A stretch of 64,000 nt of DNA from Ceratodon purpureus. Taxonomy: Eukaryota > Streptophyta > Bryopsida > Pseudoditrichales > Ditrichaceae. The notes below the pieces were generated by a model. The model searched no databases and was not told where the DNA came from. It saw only the letters and a program-made list of their open reading frames with translations. Both the position numbers and the translations under genes were made by a program. How positions within the stretch are numbered: the stretch's first letter is position 1; each line of letters opens with the position of its first letter. This document shows, in pieces, positions 57,510-64,000 of the stretch. Location: NCBI GenBank assembly GCA_014871385.1, contig CM026426.1, forward strand, positions 99,415,966 to 99,479,965, given 5' to 3'.

Positions 57510-57991
57510 GGGTTTGGGGTAAGCCGTGGACTGCGCTGGTTCAGGAGATGTCGGGTGCAGGAGATGTGAGGCTACAGAATGAGGTTGGAGAGGAAGAACA
57601 GGCGGTGGAAACAAAAACAAGGGACGAAGAGATGGGAGAGGGACACTGTGGTTCTGGATCGGCATTCATGAGTAGGAGGAAGGGTGAAGACGGCAAGGGT
57701 CAAAAGAAGGATAAGGAAGGCCGGAGAAAAAGTGACCGTCTAGGAGGTGAAAGCGTGGGGCCGGCACAGAGGACCCGTGCTTCCACAAAATCGAATGATG
57801 CAGGTGAAGGTGAAGACTTGACTCTGCAGAGAAAACCTCAAACCAGAAAGTCTAAAAGGGCGGAGGTTACAGGGGAGAAGCCAGAGCAGAAGAGAAAGAG
57901 CAAGTGGAAAACACATGAGAGTTCCAGTCACCGTCCATGTCCAGATGTTGACAGTCTTGGAGGTTGCCGGAGTGGGAAGAAGATAAAGCCG
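57510..57991 (+). CDS. RING-SET fusion protein, exon 5 (basic linker)
   Basis: With the acceptor ACCTCAG at 57509 the phase-1 codon closes as GGG, and the frame is open for 160 residues: GVWGKPWTALVQEMSGAGDV, then a Lys/Arg/Glu-rich stretch (RRKGEDGKGQKKDKEGRRKS; RKPQTRKSKRAEVTGEKPEQ) with several potential nuclear-localisation signals. I end it at KKIKP before GTTAAG (57992), phase 0, which fits the next exon. If not spliced, the frame stops at 58021, and the upstream part would be a separate protein without SET. Confidence 0.5.
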
Positions 57992-58251
57992 GTTAAGTTT
58001 GTTTTGGAGAGTACTGTTTGATGTGTGCCTTAGGAATGTTTAGTGGTCACTACAGTGGGTGATAGACAATATTTACACCCTGTTTTGTACGGTAGAATGT
58101 GAGTACCATGTTGGAGGTTCGTTTTTATCTATGTATTTTTTTTGAACATACGCCATTTGTATTTGACCTTACGGAAAAGTACTCAAATACTTCAAACAGC
58201 CTACCAAATTTGCACTTAAAAAAACTTATTTCTTTCGTTTGTCAAAAGCAG

Positions 58252-58767
58252 GAAATAATATTGATTAAGGACGTGTCATTGGGCAAGGAGCGGAATCCAG
58301 TCCCTTTAATTGTACCTGCCGGTTGCTCCTTCTCACCTCCTGATTTTGGTTATATCAAGGAGAGCATGGTACTTGTTGAGGAAGGTTCCACTGATGAGTT
58401 GTGGACATCCTTTGGTAATTCCTTCAAGGCTAAATCCGGGTGTACCGATTGTGGCACAGACTGTCTTGCGTCTGACCCCGCCGCTTGCACATGTGCCCTA
58501 CTGTCTGGCTCCTTTGCCTATACTAAAAAGGGCACGCTAAAAGCTGTGGTCACTAAGAATAGAGCCCGAGATCTACCTCTAGAGTTTTGTAATAAGGGAT
58601 CCGGTTGTTACTGTTCCAATATCCCAAGCGACGGCACCAGCAGTGAAGAATCCCAGTGCTTTAGCCATCGCCCAAGGCTTTTCATTTCCGAGTGTAATTC
58701 TAAATGTGCGTGCCATTCACATTGTGGTAATCGGGTTATTCAACACGGCATGAAGGTTAACGTTCAG
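58252..58767 (+). CDS. RING-SET fusion protein, exon 6 (SUVR-type pre-SET)
   Basis: The acceptor GTCAAAAGCAG ends at 58251 and the exon opens EIILIKDVSLGKERNPVPLI. The cysteine cluster CTDCGTDC, then DPAACTCAL, EFCNKGSGCYCSN and ISECNSKCACHSHCGNRV is the zinc-binding pre-SET domain of the SUVR subgroup of plant SU(VAR)3-9 homologues (RVIQHGMKV). The donor GTACAA at 58768 is phase 0. SUVR enzymes methylate histone H3 Lys9 on transposon chromatin in Arabidopsis; transfer of that role to this gene is inference. The WIYLD domain of SUVR1/2/4 was not seen. Confidence 0.85.
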
Positions 58768-58838
58768 GTACAATACAACTTTTTTTTTTTTTTTAAGAAA
58801 TGTAGTTATTAATTACGGGCTTTTAATATGTCTCACAG

Positions 58839-59336
58839 ATTTTCAAGACTTCAACCCGAGGGTGGGGTGTACGGACAGTGGAGTATATAGAAGCTGGTAA
58901 GTTTATATTCGAGCTTGCTGGGGAGATTGTTACCAATGAAGAATTGATTGGGCGAAATCACTTGGTTCACAAGCTGCTAGGCTTTAGGCAGACCTATACC
59001 CTACAGTTAGATGCCTATTGGCGTGCCAAAATTATGGCTACAAATAGGTCCTCCTTGTGTATCGATGCAACACATTATGGAAACATGGCAAGGTTTATGA
59101 ACCACAGATACGGCTACTACGTTCGTATATGTTTTGAACCTGTATTCCCAGGTTGTAAAAATTTGATCGACCCGTTTTTTCATCCTAATGCTAATTTACC
59201 ATTGTGTCGACAATGTAGGTGTGAAGGAGCTAATGTTATTGACATGCCTGCCCGAGTTGATTCAGATGAGGATAGAATTTACCATGTCGCCTTCTTCGCT
59301 AAGCGAGACATCTACCCTTTAGAGGAATTGACATGG
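58839..59336 (+). CDS. RING-SET fusion protein, exon 7 (SET domain)
   Basis: After TCTCACAG the exon encodes IFKTSTRGWGVRTVEYIEAG (SAM-binding RGWGV), KFIFELAGEIVTNEEL, SSLCIDATHYGNMARFMNHR (the RF-NH substrate/SAM pocket), then CEGANVIDMPARVDSD and AFFAKRDIYPLEELTW before GTAAGT (59337). Between NHR and CEGAN sit 37 extra codons (59108-59218) that SUVR proteins lack. The expected next exon, with the catalytic Tyr of DYG and the post-SET cysteines, was not found; reading on gives VSY and a stop. Exons 1-7 total 3,867 bp, a multiple of three. Confidence 0.85.
59108..59218 (+). other. 111-bp in-frame insertion or AT-AG intron in the SET domain
   Basis: The segment begins ATACGGCTAC and ends CAATGTAG, with AG before and G after it. 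Its removal restores NHRCEGAN, the wording expected in SUVR4-type SET domains. It has a good AG acceptor but AT instead of GT at the donor, is a multiple of three and contains no stop. It may be an intron with an AT donor, an intron whose donor has mutated, or a retained exonised insertion. Confidence 0.6.
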
Positions 59337-59414
59337 GTAAGTTATTGACTAAACAAAGAAGCTGAATAAGTCACTGATATTTTGTTTACACTGCAAATAC
59401 TGCTGGTATCTACA

Positions 59415-59471
59415 GAAATACGTATTTGACTTAAGCCTTCATTGAAATACGTATTTGACTTAAGCCTTCAT
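59415..59471. repeat. 29-bp direct repeat, two copies
   Basis: GAAATACGTATTTGACTTAA plus GCCTTCATT at 59415 is repeated at 59444. It lies 78 bp after the last SET exon. Confidence 0.95.
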
Positions 59472-60430
59472 ACGGTGAGGACTACCAGTCAGACAACTGA
59501 GACGTACCCACCTTCAAATGTCAGTGTGGAAGTATCAAATGCCGAGACAAGCCCCTACTCTCCAAAATGGAAAACACTACCAAGAAGAAATCAATAGGAC
59601 AGTGTCTACCTGATTCCAACCAACGTAGGAGACAGTAAACTCAAGTGCCGAACATGACACTAAATGCTACCTCTAAAAACTCAGCCAGAAATACTGAAAT
59701 CTCTTACGAGTTAACTTTTTAATTGAATGAGGCTTCAAGAGTCACCTTGTTGAAAAGCTCTAGTATGACATTCTAAATATCAAGCAGGCTTCTTATCAAT
59801 GTGGGACTTCTAATTTCCCCTACAAATACCGACCTCCACTACCACTTGTCTCAACTCAGCACTCCTTGTCCTGCATCGCCAACACAAATAGCTAAACCTT
59901 GTCGAACTTCCAGTACACGCAATCTTTGTTAGTCCAGGTAGCCAAGACTACGTTGCAATTTGCTATTCATTCTGGATTTCTGTCAATCTAACAAACTGTG
60001 CGGAACAATCAGACTGAGTTCAAGTAAACATGACCTGGATGATTCGGTGGAGTCGACAGAATTGCACCCTGATCTTCATGAAGCTGCTTTATTGAAAGGG
60101 TAAGTAAATACGCAACATGAGACCAACCGGATAAAAGGGACGTTAGGCATCCTCATAGAAACTGTCAACTAAAGAGAAGAAAAGAAAATGGGCTCTCATC
60201 AAGAACAGATCTAGCCAATGAACGCATCAAGTGAAAACATCAAGCTCCCAAACTTGGAATCAAGAGTAAGCAAGAAAATAAGCTGGAACAAGAGAAGAAG
60301 AGGAGAGGTTCTGTACAGTGAAATGGAGATCAACAGCTGAAGCCACGGGTATATGAAAGACGAGCCTGGACTTGAGAGAAGTCCTAGCAGAATAAGCCAC
60401 CCTTATACAAAAGCCACCATCCAAACGGAT
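59472..60430. other. downstream region of the SET gene, one possible exon
   Basis: At about 60018-60101 a plus frame reads SSSKHDLDDSVESTELHPDL then HEAALLKG before GGTAAGTA, with AACAATCAG upstream. This could be an exon of an unknown gene. No DYG or post-SET Cys motif was found in the interval. Confidence 0.25.
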
Positions 60431-60704
60431 TGTGTACCATGACCATTTGTTTTCAACGGTAGCATATAAGGTGGTAGAAAATACTTTTGCAATTCCGTCC
60501 CTCTCGGACAGTGTGTCAGTAAAGCATCAAACTCCACTTACTCACAAGAATTCCCGCTCCTTTCCTCCCGCCAAAGGTAGAGGGTCAGCTGAAGGACAGA
60601 CGGACACTTGTCCTAAATTAGGGAGAGAGAAAGGTAGACAGAGAGAGGGAGGAGAAGGGAGGGAGACGGTGGTTGGGAGTGGAGGAGGATTTCAAAGTGG
60701 GCTA

Positions 60705-60780
60705 GAGAGTTGGGGAGGGGGGGTTGGGGGGGGAGGGATGTGGGGGATTGGGGGCGGAGGTGGCTTGGGGTTGAGACAAG
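60705..60780 (+). other. G-run cluster (G-quadruplex-type sequence)
   Basis: At least eight runs of four or more G (GGGGAGGGGGGG, GGGGGGGGAGGG, GGGGGATTGGGGG, CTTGGGG) within 76 bp. The overlapping open frame 60432-60821 is Gly-rich because of this composition and is not called as a gene. Confidence 0.85.
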
Positions 60781-60829
60781 GTTCGGAAATTTTCAGAGAA
60801 CTAAAATACAACCACAAATAAATAAATTA

Positions 60830-62270
60830 TAGGAAGTGTGGTTGAATAAGAGATGAAAAGAAGTGTGAAATCAAAAAATAAAAATAAAATACCAAGAATA
60901 AGAAGAGACAAGCATGGTAATTGAGAGAAAATAAAATTTAAAGAGAAAAAAATAAAAAAAAATAAAAAAATAAAAAAAATATTAAGAGATAAAAAGAGAA
61001 GATAAGTAAGTTAAAGAATAACAAGAGATAAGAAGGGAATATAATAATTAAAAGAATAATGTTAGAGTAACAACAAAAAAGGGTTGAAAAAGGTTGGTTG
61101 GATATTTAAAGATATAAACCAACCAAGATGGAAAATAACAAATGACACCCAGGTGGTTGAAAAATTATTAAAAATAAAAAATAAAAAAAATAAAAAAATC
61201 CCAATTAATAATGCTACGATATGAGATAAGATGAAAAGATTAGTAAATAAAAAGAATAATATTAAAATATAAAGAAGAAAAGGGTCGAAGAAGGATGGTT
61301 GAATAATTGAGATATAAACCAACCAAGATGAAAGATGAGAAAGGGGATGGTTGGTTGGAAAAAAAATTAAAAAATAAAAATTAAAAAAAATACAATAAAA
61401 AAATAAAAATAAAAATTACAATAAGAGATAAGGATGGAAGATTAATAAACAAAAATAATAAGAAGAAGAATGAAGGGAAGATGGAAATAAAAAATGAATA
61501 ATAAAAGATACGAAGGGAACATATATATAAATAAAAATAAAAATAAATAGATATGAAGGGAAGAAAAAAATAAAACGAATAATAAGAGATACGAAGGGAA
61601 GATACATAAATAAACAAATAAAATATATATGAAGGGAACATAGAAAAAGGAAAGAATAATAAGAGATAAGAATGGAAGATGAATAAACGAAAAGAATAAT
61701 ATTAGAATAGCAAGAACAAAACGGTCAAAGAAGGATGGTAGAATATTAAGAGATATAAAGCAACCAAGATGAAAGATGAGGAAAGAGAGGGGCGGTTGGA
61801 ATAAAATTTTAAAAAAGTAAAAATTATAAATTAAAAATAAAACAAATAGTTAAAAAAAACAAATTACAATAAGAGATAAGAAGGGAAGATAAATAAATAA
61901 AAAGAATAATAAGAGGAATGAAGGGAAGATAAAAATAAAAAAGGAATAATAAGATATACAAAGGGAAAAAAACAGGAACAAAAGAATAAATAAATAAATA
62001 GGGAAAAAAACAGGAACAAAAGAAAATATAAATAAATAAATAATATTAGGATAACAATAACAAAGTGGTCGAAGTGGGGTGGTTGAATATTTAGAGATAT
62101 AAAAGAGAAAGATGTAGGATCACTAGTTAAAAAAAGAATAAATTGTAACAAGAACAAAGATGATAGGAAGAGGTTGTTGGAATTTTAAAAGAATAGAAGA
62201 GGTGTTTTAGGACACGAAAGAAGAAGGGTTTGAAGCCATAAAATAAATAAAAGAGATAAATAAGCAGAAT
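60830..62270. repeat. purine/AT-rich low-complexity block with degenerate long repeats
   Basis: Phrases GGTCGAAGAAGGATGGTTGA, AGATATAAACCAACCAAGATG and AATAATAAGAGATAAGAAGG recur with variation at about 61080, 61268, 61727 and 62068. Spacers consist of A-runs, AAATAAA and AAGGGAAGAT. It looks like a decayed, variable-length tandem array. The minus-strand hydrophobic frames here (61062, 61381, 61864) are artefacts of T-rich complement. Confidence 0.7.
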
Positions 62271-62274
62271 GGTT

Positions 62275-63457
62275 AAAGAATAAGGGTATTGTAAAGTAAA
62301 TGTTCACACTTCAATCCCTCCGAATTATTTATTTGTTTTTGGTAATGCTTTAATTATTTAATTTATTTATTTATACTGGAGGTTCATTTTTTAATATACC
62401 TAGTAGTTGAATTTTGAAGCTCTTCTCATAGTCTGATTTGATTTTAAGAGTTAACTCTTTAGCATCGTTCTCCTTAGCGTTCAATCCTGCCCACTCATGA
62501 TTTGCTTTTAAAGCTCATTATCCATTGAAGGAACACAGGATTCTGCTACTAGCATAGGTTCCTAGTCTGCAAGTCCAAGATGCCACATCTTAATTAGGAT
62601 TCCGACACCATACTGTGAAGAACCCGCATTTAGTTATGTAACCTCTAGTTTAATATTTCTGTTTATACTGATGCTCCATATTTTAACCCTTCTTTTTATC
62701 GTTTCAGTATCCGCCAAGACCACGAAGAACTTGTAAATGGACTGACTTTAATGTTTGTACAATAATAGATTGGACACCGCGGTGATTCCAGCGCACATTC
62801 TGCAACGTATCCAATATTTCATTCAGATCCTTGTTGACGATTAGAATAGTCAACATTTTCAAAACGGTGACTACTTAATTTGGTACAAGCGTCATCCATC
62901 AATCCAAAAGGACATTATCTTTCCAGGTTCGCCGTGTTTCATGGTCCCATTTGCCAAATAGCTAATTCTCTGACGATTTCCAAATCAAACGGGAGGCAAG
63001 GAATCACAGAAGTGTCATGCCGAATGAGTGTCTATTTTCGATTATGTTGTGGTTCTAAATGACAACGGCACATACTTGTTTTGGGTCCTGACTCATTAAT
63101 ATTCTCTAAGTTGAAGTGCCATCGACGGTTTCTATGTGCAATAGTCAGGTAAGTGACTGCAGTCTATATAATTTAGCTTCTATGAAATCAGCCACCGTAC
63201 CTTTTATAGTTCCATAGTATTGTGTAAGTAAAAATTCGTTTAATTGTGTTGATGAACATCTTTCACAGAACAAACACCGAGCTGCTTGGATAAAGGACAA
63301 GAGCCATATACGACCCTGATACAATGTATAGTGTATGGTTTCACTTAATCAGATGTGGTATGAGGCTAGAAATTCCAGACTTGGTGATAGCTTAATATGG
63401 TGTTGCAATTTTACTGGTAATCCTTGTATAACCTTAAAAACTCTTATTAGCAACCAG
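62275..63457. other. no supported gene
   Basis: Mixed composition and short frames only. On the minus strand this is the region beyond the stop of the gene that ends at 63458, so it should contain its 3' untranslated sequence. Confidence 0.35.
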
Positions 63458-63874
63458 CTATTCATTGCACTCTGTTTCCCACAGGTGAGATAGAGCCTGC
63501 CTCACAACCTCGACAACTTCTGAGGATATCTTATAAACGGGATCCCCACCTTTCAAGCAATACGTGGCTTGTGTCATTCGGAACTTGCATGCTAAGACTA
63601 AGTTCGAGGCAACATGAGCTACTACAGATTTATCTAGGTAGGTATACGTATATTCTCCACGGCCAGATTTTCTATAGTAGGTCCCTTCGACAACATAATC
63701 CCCTGCTTCAAAATCAGCACCCCATGGACATTGCAGAGGTGCCTGTAGTTGGTACTTACGTCGCTGGCACTGCAAAACGTAGAAATCAACTCCCTCTTCA
63801 TTGGGCTGCTCGGCTGGGACTACAAAGTTGTCACCAACTTCCGGTACATCATCTAAACTTTCTCCATGCAGAAT
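63458..63874 (-). CDS. SDG/GHGKGP transposase-like family, C-terminal exon (second copy)
   Basis: On the minus strand the acceptor GCTATCCAG precedes an open 138-codon exon: ILHGESLDDVPEVGDNFVVP, DFYVLQCQRRKYQLQAPLQC, PWGADFEAGDYVVEGTYYRK, YTYLDKSVVAHVASNLVLAC and KFRMTQATYCLKGGDPVYKI, then a stop at 63458. The layout (VGD.F, FY.L.C, GD.V.EG.YYR, V..HLV.A.KFRMTQA.Y) matches the end of the broken gene at 44.2-49.4 kb. The domain may be a small beta-barrel of unknown role. Unlike the other copy it has no stop. The remainder of the gene lies upstream on the minus strand, past the end of the window. Confidence 0.6.
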   Translation of the reverse strand: MLHGESLDDVPEVGDNFVVPAEQPNEEGVDFYVLQCQRRKYQLQAPLQCPWGADFEAGDYVVEGTYYRKSGRGEYTYTYLDKSVVAHVASNLVLACKFRMTQATYCLKGGDPVYKISSEVVEVVRQALSHLWETECNE

Positions 63875-64000
63875 CTGGATAGCAAACATCACACAGAGTC
63901 ATGGAAAGAGGTGAACATGATTGCAGCATATATCATAATGTTACACATCTAAATTTGATGAAATCTGAAATATAATGAGAAAGAACCCAAGCATGAGCCG

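Noticed and set aside
57031..57665. Minus-strand frames opposite the acidic linker exons
   Set aside because: Mirror frames of biased coding sequence with no domain; the plus-strand exons have splice-phase support.
60432..60821. Gly-rich 129-codon frame
   Set aside because: It is produced by the G-run cluster; there is no start context, splice support or domain.
61062..62157. Hydrophobic minus-strand frames resembling membrane proteins
   Set aside because: They arise from the T-rich complement of A-rich low-complexity repeats; Phe/Ile/Leu/Tyr runs are a composition effect.

Overview
The window looks like nuclear DNA of a land plant. Three things point that way: exons of a plant-type alpha-amylase, a gene with two B3 DNA-binding domains (a plant family), and a SUVR-type SET histone methyltransferase. 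Introns of 100-800 bp with GT-AG ends and a degenerate CCCTAAA-type interstitial telomeric patch fit this. Gene density is low, most of the sequence is AT-rich, and nearly all recognisable coding sequence is decayed mobile-element sequence. From memory only, the transposase-like families here recall large genomes of non-seed plants (mosses, lycophytes, ferns). The species cannot be determined from the sequence alone.

Layout. 0.5-1.1 kb: relic of a piggyBac-type transposase. 2.1-2.6 kb: LTR-like, TATA-bearing segment. 3.3-4.64 kb: three 5' exons of an alpha-amylase with conserved splice junctions; the rest of the gene was not found. 4.7-16.5 kb: AT-rich non-coding DNA with a 26-bp tandem repeat, a possible MITE and a GC-richer block at 14.5-15.3 kb that reads unlike its surroundings. 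16.6-17.2 kb: badly decayed MULE transposase. 18.2-20.9 kb: two spliceable exons of an unrecognised minus-strand gene, followed by a dispersed motif around TCGGGTCCGAG. 21.2-25.5 kb: a larger, better preserved MULE-type transposase with a C-terminal SWIM zinc finger. 26.2-31.2 kb and 38.0-41.0 kb: two broken Ty3/gypsy pol genes. 31.3-34.9 kb and 36.4-36.95 kb: broken coding sequences of families I do not recognise.

42.66 kb: telomere-like repeats. 44.2-49.4 kb: a multi-exon, broken transposase-like gene with the signature segments SDGCASQFK and GTGHGKGPHDGAGACVKR. Its C-terminal domain appears again, intact, on the minus strand at 63.46-63.87 kb, where a second copy runs off the window. 50.3-51.3 kb: a compact two-B3-domain gene broken by one base. 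53.4-59.3 kb: the best gene in the window. Seven exons with matching phases join a RING-H2-like zinc finger, a long acidic/basic linker, a pre-SET domain and a SET domain in one predicted protein of about 1,290 residues. 60.7-62.3 kb: G-run and purine-rich low-complexity DNA.

The genes do not form an obvious pathway. The most interesting reading is that chromatin-type genes (B3, RING-SET) lie between two copies of the same transposase-like family at 44-64 kb. The RING-SET fusion, its in-frame 111-bp AT-AG segment and the missing end of its SET domain are the main points to follow up.
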